Assembly (NCBI GenBank): GCA_032622095.1
Contig: CP136067.1
Coordinates: forward strand, 96,278,707-96,342,706
Direction: 5' to 3'
DNA from: Siphonodentalium dalli
Taxonomy: Eukaryota; Mollusca; Scaphopoda; Gadilida; Siphonodentaliidae
DNA: 64,000 nucleotides
The first letter of the stretch is position 1. Each line of letters starts with the position of its first letter. Under the pieces are notes generated by a model. The model had not been told where the DNA came from and ran no database searches. It was given only the letters and a program-made list of their open reading frames with translations. Made by a program: the position numbers and the translations under genes. This document shows positions 37,107 to 48,420 of the stretch, piece after piece.

Positions 37107-38641
37107 GGCAAAATAAAAAAGATAATATGTTTCCGATAACGGAGAGAAAAAATTAGGGTAGGTAGGTAGGGAAATGTATTTTTTTTAATTATTTTTTTAT
37201 ATTTTTTTCCAGCTGCAGAAATATTGAACTACCTCGACCGAAATGACATAAAATGTCTACTTGTGTTGTAGGGAAAGTATTACTTGTGGAAATATACATT
37301 AACATTGAACAAGATATCAAACTTGCTGTTATTCTTAATAGTGTGTTTCAGTATTCACATACTGATTTTGGCCATAAACTCAGAGGGATGGGGCTCGGAA
37401 TTTATGTCCGAAAATATTATAGAACCTATATATTTGAATTGTTCATATGGGATATTCTGCCTGATTGTTGAAGATGTCAGTTGGGCTGAAGGGGGTCACT
37501 CACCAAATACAAGTGCTGAAGGGTATTTTACGGTACACAGGTTTGTGATCAGCACTAATGTAGTTACTTTAAGTGTGTTCCCGAAAGTCTGGCAGCCACC
37601 AGCAGTTCGTCTTCAGTTAATTTTAAATTTCCTTGCAACCTATACAAAGATCCTCTAACAGAAATCATGACAAGACACGAATATACTGTTCAGCACATTT
37701 TCAAAACCTGTGTAGCATTAGTTGGTGTCAATTATAAAAGCAAGTTTATCAAAACAAAACATTTATTTTGAACAAACTAATATATTAAAGGGGTACTGTA
37801 CCCTGAATCCGGTTATTTGTAGGACTATCTCCTTGTATACTCAACAGAATATATGCAACAAATGAATGAATTTGAGGCGGCATGTATTAATGCCAAATAC
37901 ACTTATGTGCTCTATGAATGGTGCAAACAACATGGTAAGTATATTGAAAATGAATTTATGACTCCAGTCATATAAATTACCATGTTGTTTGCATCGTTCT
38001 CATAGAACACATCAGTGTATTTGGCACTAATCCATGGCCCAAATGCATTAATTTGCTGCATATATTCTCTTGAGTATAAAAGGAGATGGTCCCATAATTG
38101 GCAGATTCAGTACCCCTTTAGATAGCACACAGCATTTTTAAATGTGTGCAAAAGAAACATGATGGGTGAGGCAATGAAGTGTACCAGTAAAATGTTGTTT
38201 GAATATTAAGTGTCAAACGAAATGGAAATGTACATTTCTCATGCTGTCAAGAAAATAATAAATGGGCATGCATGTTTATTTGGAACTCATGAATATGTTC
38301 CATAAGTCCCAAACAAGGCATAATGGTAAAGCAGGCATGAGATCCACTCTCTTGAAATTAAAATTGCAAGATTCATGCCTATCAATCCACAACCCATCAC
38401 ACACCTGTGGCTTTTGAGACAACTGTCACACTTCATGTCACTTATCACAGGCTTATGTTAGAAACCATGTGTTTTGCACCTAATGATTATCAATATTTAT
38501 GAGCATTGGCGGTAAAAACAGTAAAAAAAAAATTAAAAAAAATTTGACTTTTTCTCAAAATATCAATAAAAAGATTAGGGTCGGCGGGTTATTTTTAGGG
38601 TCGGTCGATGTACGGAAACATATTATCTTTTTTATTTGGCC
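37107..38641. mobile_element. PIF/Harbinger-like non-autonomous element, copy 1
   Basis: Terminal inverted repeats of about 28 bp (GGC.AAATAAAAAAGATAAT at the left; reverse complement ending TTTTTATTTGGCC at the right) flanked by TTA (37104-37106, 38642-38644). A TTA duplication and GG-starting termini fit PIF/Harbinger. Sub-terminal poly-A/T tracts and GGTAGGTAGGTAGGG / GGGTCGGCGGG motifs also appear in a shorter copy at 59312-60010. No transposase is seen. It interrupts the coding-like part of the LTR element; excising it with one TTA keeps the reading frame open into the downstream ORF. Confidence 0.8.
37788..38118. mobile_element. MITE, 331 bp, TA target
   Basis: Ends AAGGGGTACTG and CAGTACCCCTT, flanked by TA on both sides (37786-37787, 38119-38120). 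The two halves are long imperfect inverted copies (for example CAAACAACATGGTAA against TTACCATGTTGTTTGC). It is consistent with a Tc1/mariner-type MITE nested in the Harbinger-like element. Confidence 0.85.
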
Positions 38642-38644
38642 TTA

Positions 38645-40191
38645 CCCCACATCACATTGTTTCATGGAAACTTTCCTGTTGTTGTGACACTAGTATCGGG
38701 CAGAGATGAAAATTGGATCAGCAATGATGTGGCCCACTCACTTGGATTGTCAGTATCTCCCATACCAGAATATTCGCTACCACACGACAAAGGCACACAC
38801 AGTATTCGTGGATGTACACAAATTGAACTGCAACGAGATGAACATCATCTTTGTGTGGATGCTATTGTTGTAGATCATCTCGATGTTGATGTTTCAGCTG
38901 GTTTGTCATTTATGTCACAATATGACATAACAGTTCGACCGGCCAAAGCTATAATCATGATTGGAGATGATTTGTATCCATACAACAAGCGGACTGTCCC
39001 AAAGAAAGATTGTACCGATGTTCACAAATTACCGTCTACAAAAATGACGTCACTTGATGACAGACTGCCGCCTAACTCAGAACTACCGGTATCTCAAAAT
39101 CACTCATTTCCATATGACTGCAATTCGATGTCAACCAACACTGAATTTGACTCAAAATCTCTATGCTCTGTTGCTAGATCTGAGATTCCAGGTCAGTACA
39201 GGTACAGTTCAGCACAGATTAGAGAACAAAAAGACAAAACCACCACCTGTTCCCAGATTATTGGACAAAGAATCTGCGCTCATTTCTGTACAAGAAGCTG
39301 ATTGCACAAATGAGTTTGATGGTACTACTAGTGATTGTAGCAAGTCAATGATGAATCTTCTCACGTCTATGGATACCGGTCAAATCATTCAGCCACATGA
39401 CAAAGTATCTGTACCAGATGCACTCATTGTTGTACAAGAAGCTGATTGCACAAATGAGTTTGATGGTACTACTAGTGATTGTAGCAAGTCAATGGTGAAT
39501 CTCCTCACGTCTATGGATACCGGTCAAATCATTCAGCCACATGACAAAGTACCAGTATATGTACCAGAGTTGTCTGCTCCGGTACATGTGCAAACTCCAT
39601 CTAGCTGCCCAGATCTGGACGCAGATTCCCGACAGCTGGTGTTTGGTCAGCCGTCGACAGAGTACGCCTATGCAGATCATGCCACTTGCGCACGGGTTGC
39701 AGTTTCACGATATCGCGATCGTAATAGACTCACAAGCAGATACTATTCATCGCAGGAACACTATCAATCTGATGATAATTCTGTGGAAATCGTACGATTT
39801 CGTGATCGTGACAGGTACAGCAAAATCAGCAGAACCATATAGACGTCTAGGTTATGCTCTAATTGGATGTCTACTGAGCAAGATATTGTTGCTTGTGATT
39901 ATCGATGTGCCATTAACATTCAGTATCAGTGGGGTTGGTAGACAGTCTAAAAGAGTGCTTCCTGAAATTCCGAAACAATATATTCGTACATATATCGGAC
40001 CGGACTATTACATTGTGAATGGCTATGTACTCCTAATCTCCTATCTACTTCATGACAAATTTGGATTGCACGTAAAACACCTGGACTACAATTTGAACTA
40101 CCGAAATATTTGCTGTTTCAGACATTCAGAGACATTCGAATTTCCTATCTGGACAGATTTGGCTAATTTAGTATACTTACACAAGTTATAG
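38645..40191 (+). pseudogene. Retroelement protease-like ORF remnant, frameshifted
   Basis: The first frame (to 39301) has the fold signature of a retroviral-type aspartic protease: a flap-like GL region, DVAHSLGLSV after the active-site loop, then VDVSAGLSFMSQYDITVRPA, which resembles the second half of retroelement proteases. The catalytic position reads VSG where D-S/T-G is expected, so the enzyme should be dead. At about 39290 the frame shifts, and an overlapping frame (to 39842) carries a 144-bp (48-residue) tandem duplication. A third frame runs on to 40191 without a recognised domain. It lies just upstream of the 3' LTR; no reverse transcriptase or integrase is left. Confidence 0.6.
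39287..39574 (+). repeat. 144-bp direct duplication in the retroelement ORF
   Basis: The segment starting TGTACAAGAAGCTGATTGCA occurs at 39287 and 39431, 144 bp apart and almost identical. The period is divisible by three, so the second frame is kept and encodes the TNEFDGTTSDCSKSM repeat twice. Confidence 0.9.
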
Positions 40192-40357
40192 ACAATGATT
40201 TCAGACTTTAATTCCAGTTCAGTTCATAAGACTACAGTTATACCCACCACTGACTGATAATTCACTTGTGTTTTCAAGTAGTGTTATATTCCTGTTTCAT
40301 TTTAAAATTTATTTTAACCAGCAAGAAGAAAGGAAGAGAGAAAAAGAAAAGTGGTTG

Positions 40358-40583
40358 CGCCATGGTAGTGTTGTGTACTAGCAGTTGAGTTAATGTGGCC
40401 TATGTTGGATTGTATAAGAACGCTTTGATAATGTATCTGTTATTAGCGACCAGGTTTTATCTTGTCTGGTTTGCTCCCGAAGTTCGGGCAGTGTTTTCTT
40501 ATCTCGTCGAATAAACTTTGTCTCCGTAGATCGTCGTTGTTTGTGTAGATCTAAACTGGCGTATTACCTTAATAACTACTGGG
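40358..40583 (+). repeat. 3' LTR
   Basis: About 226 bp, preceded by a purine-rich tract (40322-40354) that would serve as a polypurine tract. It is the intact reference copy that shows the 5' LTR was split by a 6-kb insertion. Confidence 0.85.
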
Positions 40584-40591
40584 GTATTATT

Positions 40592-40800
40592 TAACTGCCG
40601 GCAGTGAATCGCGAGGTTCATTTGCCATCCACGAGCTCTCATTGAGCCCTATGTATTATAATCTGCCGGCTGTGAATCGTGCGGTTCAATTGTCACATAC
40701 AAGCTCTCATTGATCCCTATGTATTCTAATCTGCCGGCTGTGAATCGCGCGGTTTATTTTGCATTTTAAGCTCTCATTGAGCCCTAGTATGTCTTCTAAT
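40592..40800. repeat. 69-bp minisatellite, block D
   Basis: About three units (CTGCCGGC.GTGAATCG, CAAGCTCTCATTGA) right after the LTR element. They are the far side of the insertion site seen at 24530. Confidence 0.9.
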
Positions 40801-41006
40801 ATGGCGGATCTGTATGATTCCCGCTGATCACGCGCCAAGTAAAGGGCTTTAAGTAGTATATGTATTCATCAACATATGTTTTATCCTCTAATGTGGCAAT
40901 CATGGAATCCCAACAAATCTATTCTCCTATAGTCAGGATGGTATTAAACATGCGATGTCCGTTCTGTACACTTTATATAGTTGTGACAGTCATCATATTC
41001 TATTGT

Positions 41007-41385
41007 TTAATTGAAACCACCATGCTCTTTCGCTAAGTGTCTGTAACAACCATCACTATCAGTGAAGAATTTCATGCAATTCCAACAAATGTGCATTTTA
41101 CAACAACTGCAAGTCATATGCTGACACGCGCCGTCCTTCTCAATGTAGATCTCACAATTTGGACACTTTCTTCTAGTGTCCTCATTGGCTAGAAGCCATT
41201 TCTGAAAGCTCTGATTGGCTGCTATAGAGCTTATGTTAACCTCGCACGATATCCCAGGATGATATTGAACATGACACCCTCGACACGTCACTGTTCCGCA
41301 AACATCACAGTCAAACCGTTGGCTATTTTTAGTAACACGGTAAACCAATGGGCAATCTGGTGATGGACAGAACCGATAATCCTCA
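41007..41385 (-). pseudogene. Truncated duplicate of the helicase-E3 3' end
   Basis: Encodes 113 residues nearly identical to the IBR and RING2 part of the gene at 41853: RVTKNSQRFDCDVCG, a KCPNCEIYIEKDGACQHMTC RING2 core, and the C-terminal CYRHLAKEH. The catalytic-position Cys (in GAC) and the zinc-ligand spacing are kept. The similarity stops abruptly at about 41385 (...ACCGATAATCC), where 69-bp minisatellite sequence takes over, so it lacks the rest of the gene and any promoter. The 3'-flanking region was copied too (40800-41006 against 41474-41690). It is a partial duplication and is unlikely to make protein alone. Confidence 0.85.
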
Positions 41386-41470
41386 ATGGGGCCCTATGTA
41401 TTATAATCTGCCAGCTGTGAATCGTGCGGTTCATTTTGCATATGCAAGCTCTCGTTGGGCCCTATAATGC
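41386..41470. repeat. 69-bp minisatellite, block E
   Basis: One unit and a bit (CTGCCAGCTGTGAATCGTGC, GCAAGCTCTCGTTGGGCCCT) between the truncated duplicate and the genuine 3' end of the gene. It marks the repeat as a partner in the duplication. Confidence 0.85.
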
Positions 41471-41659
41471 TCCTAATATGGCGGATCTGTATGATTCCCG
41501 AGTCAAGTAAAGGGCTTTAAGTAGTATATGTATTCATCAACATATTATTATCCTCTAATGTGACAATCATGCAAACCAACAAATATATTCTGCGGTGTCT
41601 GTTCTGTACACTTTATATAATAGTGACGGTCATCATATTCTGTTGTTTATATGAAACCA

Positions 41660-41950
41660 CCATGCTCTTTCGCTAAGTGTCTGTAACAGCCATCATTATC
41701 AGTGAAGAATTTCATGCAATTCCAACAAATGTGCATTTACAACAACTGTTTAGTTGACATTATGATGTTCCTTCCTTAAGTGTCTGTAACAGCCACCATT
41801 ATCACTGAAGAATTTCATGCAATTCCAACAAATGTGCATTTACAACAACTGTTTAGTTGACATTATGATGTTCCTTCCTTAAGTGTCTGTAACAGCCATC
41901 ATTATCACTGAAAAATTTCATACAATGCCAACAAATGTGCATTTTACAAC
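41660..41950 (-). repeat. 103-bp tandem repeat over the gene's 3' end
   Basis: The segment with TGAA.AATTTCAT.CAAT.CC recurs at 41703, 41806 and 41909, 103 bp apart. It covers the last codons, the stop and the proximal 3' UTR of the helicase-E3 gene. The third copy is inside the coding sequence; the first two are downstream decayed copies. Confidence 0.85.
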
Positions 41951-44900
41951 CGCTGCAAGTCATATTCTGACACCCGCCATTCTTCTCTATGTAGGTCTCA
42001 CAATTTGGACACTTTCTTCTAGTGTCCTCATTGGCTAGAAGCCATTTCTGAAAGCTCTGATTGGCTTCCTTAGAGCTTATGTTACCCTCGCACGATATCC
42101 CAGGATGGTATTGAACATGACATCCTCGACATGTCACTGTTCCGCAAACATCACAGTCAAACCGTTGGCTATTTTTAGTAACACGGTAAACCAATGGGCA
42201 ATCTGGTGATGGACAGAACCGATAATCCTTGTTGTTGGCCTTCAGAAAACTTTGCACTGCTTTATGTAAAACCGTTTCCATAGTAATGCCACCAGAAAGG
42301 AAGTTTTTTAAGTCCCTCAATGCCCATTCTTCCATGCAATTTACAGCACAGCATTTCATTGGGAAATCTGCAGAAGTCAAGTTTATCTCGAGCTGCAGTT
42401 TCAAACAGCTTTTGCAATAGGCATGGCCACAAATTTCGAGTCGATACATGCCACCTTCTTCAATCGCGCAAAAGCAGACATTGCAGTTGACATCCTCCTC
42501 AACGTCGGCCTCGGTTCTTCCACATCTCGGCATGATGCTTTTCATATAATTCTCTATTAGGGACTCCATATTTTGCACTCTTCCTTCAGTCTGTCCATGA
42601 ATGCTAACAATCTGACGTTGATGATCCAACTCAAGTGATGCCCCATCTGTTTTTAGTTTTTCGAGATAAATTCCATATTTGATGAGAAGTTCCTTCATTG
42701 CCCCTATCGGCATTTCCGGCCCTCGAAGGTCTATTTCGACCCTTTTCTCACGCAATGTTTGTTGAATGAATGTTGTAATATATGTGCAGCACGTCTTCAA
42801 TTGGTTTCTCGACCCGTAAATACGGACCTGGTTAAACCGAGAGTCGAACTTGACGATTCTTTTCCCATGAATATCAAGCTGGCTGACGAATTTCTTGCCC
42901 CTCTTAGTGCAAATCACTTCAAAATTTGCCACGTTATCACCGTCCAAAATAAATCCTTGTATGATGGAACTGAAATAATCCTTGACAGCGAACATATCAT
43001 CAGAATTATCACAAACGAGCTCTATGCTCCAATGTCCTGATTTTCTTTGTCTCGGCTTGACCATCACGTCTCCTATTTCATCTCCCAATTCTTGATGGAG
43101 ATTATTAACAGCGATGGTAATCTCGGTGTTCAGCACAGAATATATCATTTTATTAACAAACAGTGATGCTTTGATCTGTCTCTTCACACTGAGGGCTGAT
43201 CCGTTCATTGTTTCCAATAACAACGAATTGTACGCATCTTCTCCATTATCCAAGTCATCAAACCTAATAAAGGCCACAAATTGAAAGGAATTATCTCTAG
43301 GAGTAAGCATTGAAACAGAAAAACTCTTCCTATCAAGGACTTGTGAGACTTTAGCAGCCAACTGTCTTTTCAGTGAGTCCATAATTTCCGGAGATGTTGT
43401 CTCAGCTTTCTCGCGAACGGCATTCAATCTGACGTTGCGGTCATGTACCCCTGCATTCTCCAGTATATGTTCCTTCAACTCGTTTGCATCAGGATTTGGT
43501 GGTAATCCACTGATATGAACTGAACGCTCTGAATTTTTGGTGTTTGGCCTTACTTTAATCCAATTGCCATGATATAAAACCCGTGCAAGTCTTCTAACTT
43601 TCTCACAGTCCCTAGTACTATTTAAATCCAGGAATCCAAATCCATTACATCTCCGCCGAATCCACGTGACCTTCACCTCCATTGTCTCTGATTCGTTGTG
43701 TATGGCTTGTTTGTAGATTTCCACGCAAATATTCTTGTTTTTTTGTATAATCGCATTCTTTGCCGACTCTTCATCTTCAAAAATAACATGACCCCAAACA
43801 GTGTTATCTTTCTTCTTTTCATATTTAACGCACTGTATCACCCTGCCAAATTGGTTGAACAATCCGAGCATTCTGTCTCTGGGAATCGCTGCACACGATG
43901 CCGATGTTGTGATTTTCACTTTGTTGTATTCACTGGACATCACCAACATAGACACCGCTGCACCTCGACCAATGTAAACCTTGACGCTTTCCGATTCCTT
44001 TGCTAAATTTAGCAGAATCATATCACTTTTTAAGGTCTCTCGCAAATCACATGTTTTTTCTTCAAGCAGGTCTTCGACAGCTTCTTTTGAACAGCCTTTC
44101 CCTATGACCTTCACCTGCCCTTGTTTCCTATCAACGTCAATAATTGCCATGGAATCCGGCATCATTTCCAGAAGTTCGACTTCTAGTTTCCGTAAATTCA
44201 TAAATCGTGGCCCGACAAGTACATTGAAGAGGCTTGAGCCGAAATTCCTGCAAACAGATAGCGACACAGTGTGAAGCTTTTCAACGTAATCAGACGAAAT
44301 TCTTCCCGATTTTACGAGGTCCTCCACAAGATGTCCATCGACTGAGGTCACATTAATCACAAATTGACGTGATGTCCGAAGAACGTTCTGGTATATCACC
44401 CATTCTGGATTGAGCTTCGTGAGTTTTAATGTAGAAGACGGGTGTATGTGAACTTGCTGAGATAAGGCACATCCAATATATCCGGATTTTTCATGTCCTG
44501 TACTGTAGCACAAATTCCCAAAAAAAGCAGTTCAACATGATCGTCTTCAACTGCGTTATTAATTCTTCAGAATCAATGTTGAATCCTGAACTAACCTTAA
44601 TTTTTAGATCTTTTTTTATAATCATCGTCAAATCTTTTAAAGTGTTCTCGATCATCTTCAGTGATTTTTGGTTGAGACTATTTTCAATGCTGAATTTTCT
44701 TCTATCCTTAGATCGAAGCCACTGCTGGTATACCTGCAGAACGGTAACCATGTCACCCGATTGGTGGGAAAATTTGACCTTACAGAGGTCACTCTTCTTC
44801 TTTGATTCAACATCATTTCCTCTGTAGAAAACACCACCTGAAATTGTATTAGAAGCAGCAATGACGAGTGTTTCCATGGCAACCTTATTATCTATTCCTT

Positions 44901-45463
44901 GCAGGACAAGCAGTCCCAATTTAGGTTCCAGTGCCAGTTTAGCAATCTGGTCACCGACTTTAGTGATCTTGCCGCCATTCACGGCTCCGATATCAGCGAG
45001 ACTTTTCATCGAAGCAGTCATCGACTCCATGTGTGGAGCCTCAACAAAATCAAATTCAAGAGGGTTAACTCCTAACTGCATCAGCTTGAGAAGAGCTTGT
45101 TCTATGTGAATTTTGAGGATTTCTGGCTTCGGATCATTGTCCATGGCGCTGAATGCTTCTTTCCCATACAAGCGAATGCAAACACCTTCAGCAATTCGGC
45201 CTGCGCGACCTTTCCTCTGCTCAGCTGAACTTTTGTTTATCGTCGTGACAACCAATGAGCTCATTCTTCTGATTGGATCATATTTAAGTTCCTTGACATA
45301 CCCTGTGTCGACTACATACTTGATTCCAGGAATTGTCACCGAAGTTTCAGCGCAGTTGGTTGCAAACACAATTTTTCTTTTGTTTTTCAGAGGTTTGAAT
45401 ACATTCTGTTGTTCATCTGCTGCTAGTTTGCCATGTAAAACCATCGACACGAAATCTCTACAC
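41853..45463 (-). CDS. DEAH helicase / RBR E3 gene, 3' exon (helicase C-terminus to RING2)
   Basis: Large last exon. It opens at the acceptor TTTTTGTTACAG (45464) with the second RecA domain: ATNCAETSVTIPG (motif V) and SAEQRKGRAGR (motif VI), then the winged-helix and ratchet part. After a one-base frame break at 44520-44526 comes an 886-codon frame: OB fold (residues about 10-60), RRM-like segments (about 200-290 and 330-), a KH-like stretch, and at the C-terminus a RING-IBR-RING: RING1 from CNVCFCAIEEGG (677), IBR with CPSPDCPLVY, RING2 KCPNCETYIEKNGGCQNMTC. The Cys in GGC (848) is the position of the thioester cysteine in RBR ligases. The domain order matches plant DEAH11/12-type proteins. 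Expected role: RNA-dependent ATPase linked to ubiquitin transfer; substrates unknown. Confidence 0.88.
44520..44526 (-). other. Frame break: T7 homopolymer
   Basis: On the coding strand TGC TTTTTTT GGG ends one ORF 14 codons later and the next ORF starts in another frame at the same place. Six T would give one continuous reading frame (NCFFGNL then CYSTGHEK), which matches the conserved OB-fold entry of DEAH proteins. It is either an assembly or sequencing error, a real pseudogenising insertion, or, less likely, a slippery site. Confidence 0.85.
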
Positions 45464-45812
45464 CTGTAACAAAAATATACACGTAAAACCATCGACACGA
45501 AATATCTACACCTATAGCAGAAATACTCTATCTTGTATATATATATATTTTTTTGTGTATGTGTGTGTAAACTTGGTGAAAATTGACATGTAAAGGTCAC
45601 AGATATCCATGTAGTTTCTTGTAAATGTTGGAGATATACATCAATGAAAGTAAAGCTAAATGTGTATCTATTAATTTAAACTGCAGTATACTTCAGTTCA
45701 TACTGACAATTGGATAATCGAAGGATTATGCAGGTTCATACATTGGACATAGCGAAAATTAACGCTTTCACGGCGGGAGATCCGCTGGTGCAGAAATAAA
45801 GAATCTGTGCCG

Positions 45813-45862
45813 GTGCATTCTCTTATATATGAAAGGAGCCTCTCATATATTAGAGAATGCAC
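45813..45862. repeat. Short palindrome in the intron
   Basis: GTGCATTCTCTTATATATGA and TCATATATTAGAGAATGCAC are inverted copies (19 of 20) with an 8- to 10-bp loop. It can form a cruciform or RNA hairpin and may be the remnant of a tiny MITE. Confidence 0.8.
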
Positions 45863-46177
45863 TGACTTACAAAATCAAGGCAAATATTGTTCGGCCAATT
45901 CATTCCCTTATATATGCGATATATGCAATAGTTTCACGCTTAAATTCAATAGTAGAGGGGACATGTCAATGATGTTGTAGCTACATGTTGGCTACATCGA
46001 TGCAAAATCAGAAATCAGTCTACTCGTTGCCTTTGGGCGGTTATTATTTTGGATCCGGTGGGATGTTGGAGTGTTTGGAAAGTGGTCTTAGTGGCATCTT
46101 ACAACACTCTATTTTGTCCGAAATCTGCCAAGGGGCTGTTAAATGACAACTCCCAACTCCGATTTAAAATGGCCATC

Positions 46178-46375
46178 ACTCAGATGGGTCTGAATAGGGC
46201 ACCCATGTCTTGACCGACTTTATCAAACAAATGGTGTTGTAGGGTGGCCCCCATTACACCCCTGCCCAATCCAAACAGCAGCCACCCAGATGGGTCCAAC
46301 TAGGGCAACCATGCCATTTATCAGTCCCTTGACCGATTTAGGTCAAATGGTGGGTGTTGTATTTTGGCCCTAAAG
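46178..46375. repeat. Two diverged 120-bp direct repeats
   Basis: CAGATGGGTCTGAATAGGGC and CAGATGGGTCCAACTAGGGC each begin a unit that goes on to CTTGACCGA and GTGTTGTA..GGCCC. No coding meaning is seen; intronic. Confidence 0.7.
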
Positions 46376-47561
46376 ACCAAACCCATACCGAACTCGAATG
46401 CTTAATAGGTCTTCAATACGCGTTCGAATGTTGAAAAGCATGCATACTGGCGTTCAAGCCCTATTGTAGCCTTCAAGTTAGTCATCGAATAGTAGGAATG
46501 TATCTGGATTGAAGATGAAGACTAAGGAACCATTCAGAATGCTATTAGACCGCTTGATCTGAAAATTTAATTTTCCATTGATACAGAACGAATGGCAACA
46601 TTTGGTTCTGAAGACTAACTAGTATTCAATTAAATAAATTTTTATGTTTCTTGGATGTTAACTGATATGTATGGCCTCGTCTTTCATACTCTTTGTCGGT
46701 TGGTGAAATACAGTGTGGCTGCTGGTGGCTGTGTAAAAATTTATGTTATATTTCTGGATAATATTCTAATAAAATTGGACTTTTCTTTTCTAAATCTTTC
46801 GCAGAATATGTGTATATAATCTTACTATATGTATGTATTATTTCATCTCATAGAGAAAAGAATGAAACATATATTGGTTAAAATTGAAATTTCTTTGTGT
46901 TAATTCTGAAATGAGAAATAAACATGCGCAGCCTATATAGCTCATATGGAATTAAAGAGTGTCCATTTGTGATATATGCAAGGAAATTTGTTATATATAA
47001 AACAGATTGTATATAGTTATAATTTTTTACACAGTTAATTCATACAATGTTTGTATTTTAAATGTGTTTAGTTATAATTACTAGTAACCCCTATTCAGCT
47101 GATGGGATTATATTTGGATTAAATAAGCGGACAAACCATGTCTGATAAAAAACCTCAAAAAAAGTAAGTCCCTCCAATATATCATAGCATATATTCAAAG
47201 ATATTGGTACGATTATTGTGAAATTTGGAGCTGATATCGTCTACTATAATGTTGATTAGGTTTGTTAAAGTTGCATCTCTGAGTGCATGTGTGTTCAAAT
47301 GAGCGCCAATCTACTGAGAAAACAAAATAATATTCGAAAATCACAAAAAGATGTTCAGTTCTGAAATGCTCACTTTTAAGCAGCAAACATGGGTCAACCA
47401 TGTGCAAATCATACTGTGAAATTGGTGGGAATATTACCGAACTTACCATGCATGCGATAATGGCCACTTGTAAAAACACTGCCGCATGTGGTCAAATTAT
47501 GTCTTACCCAACCCATTTTAACAAATTAAATTTTCAGAGAAATTTTGCATGAGAATGTGAG

Positions 47562-47942
47562 TTAATTATGGGTCAAAAGTTTTACTGTCTGACTGAACAC
47601 ATGAATCATCAGTAGCGCGCATAGCCACCATACATCGAATCTTTGCTGGCAACGACCCTGCATGCTGTTGATAAGGCACAATTCGGCGCTGTGTGATGCA
47701 TGAGTGCCCATTGGTCTGCGATGCATGTCTGCCATAATGATGCCATCATCAACCAGAGCGTACACCATGCGTTTTAGCTGATCCCAGGCGTTTTCGATTG
47801 GGTTCAAATGGGGTGACTTTGCTGACCAAATCCATACGGTGAAAGGAAAGTCGCAAACTACCCTTACTATGTGTAATCGCGCCTTGTCGTCAACTAGGAT
47901 GATGACGTTATCCACCGATGGCATTAGCCTGTGCCAATGCAT
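47562..47942 (-). pseudogene. Tc1/mariner-like transposase, C-terminal remnant
   Basis: The frame contains VDDKARLHIVRVVCDF (second catalytic Asp region), then WSAKSPHLNPIENAWDQLKR, which is the conserved SPDLNPIE..W block with the third catalytic acidic residue (Glu of PIE). Only the last third of a normal 340-residue transposase is present, and the first Asp, the helix-turn-helix domains and the TIRs are not seen. It lies in the intron of the helicase gene on the gene's strand. Inactive fragment; translation beyond the LKR block no longer resembles the family. Confidence 0.85.
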
Positions 47943-47999
47943 GCGGTTACAGCAATATAATCAAAACCTGCATGGGCAAATTTTTCTATAATTTATAAC

Positions 48000-48420
48000 A
48001 AGAGCATCGCTAGGGCGTGGCAAAATACGCCCGTGGTAATTTCAACAAAGGGCCATACGAGTAATCCATTTGCCAAATTTTAAAACAGATAACTATAACT
48101 AAAGCTATCACCCGGAAACCAAAATAATCATCAAATTATAAGTCAACAAGGACCATAACTCAGGTTAAAATGGGCGGACGGAACCCAAATTCGAACCTGA
48201 CGTGTATTTTCATATGGCTAATCCTTATACCAAATTTGAAAACAATCAGATAACTAAAACTAAAGGTATCACCTGGAAACCAAAATAATCGGCAAATTCT
48301 AAGTCGACAAGGACCATAACTCCGACAAAAACGACGGACCGAATCAAAATTCGAACTTGACCTGTAATTTCGTGTGGCTAATATACATTCAAAATTTTAA
48401 ACAGTCAGACAAAAAAAATC
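48000..48420. repeat. Diverged direct repeat, about 160 bp
   Basis: Two to three units with AAGTC.ACAAGGACCATAAC, ACC.GGAAACCAAAATAATC and ATTCGAAC.TGAC. This type of phrase occurs in interspersed repeats of marine invertebrates. It passes directly into the next array. Confidence 0.65.

Larger units (their letters stand above)
24540..40583 (+). mobile_element. Decayed LTR retrotransposon, disrupted by nested insertions
   Basis: Two copies of a roughly 225-bp repeat bound this element. The 3' LTR is intact at 40358-40583; the 5' LTR is split into 24540-24647 and 30636-30752. GTAT flanks the outside (24536-24539, 40584-40587), and both outer flanks are 69-bp minisatellite sequence, so the element sits in that array. 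After the 5' LTR a TGGTGGCAGCGGCAACG stretch could be a primer-binding site, and a purine-rich tract precedes the 3' LTR. Removing the nested insertions leaves about 1.9 kb of internal sequence, with a protease-like fragment but no reverse transcriptase. LTR edges do not show clean TG...CA ends, so they are uncertain by a few bases. Confidence 0.8.

Noticed and set aside
44520-44526. Programmed ribosomal frameshift in the helicase gene
   Set aside because: A T-run alone fits a homopolymer error better, and two other unrelated frame breaks in the same gene argue against a programmed event.
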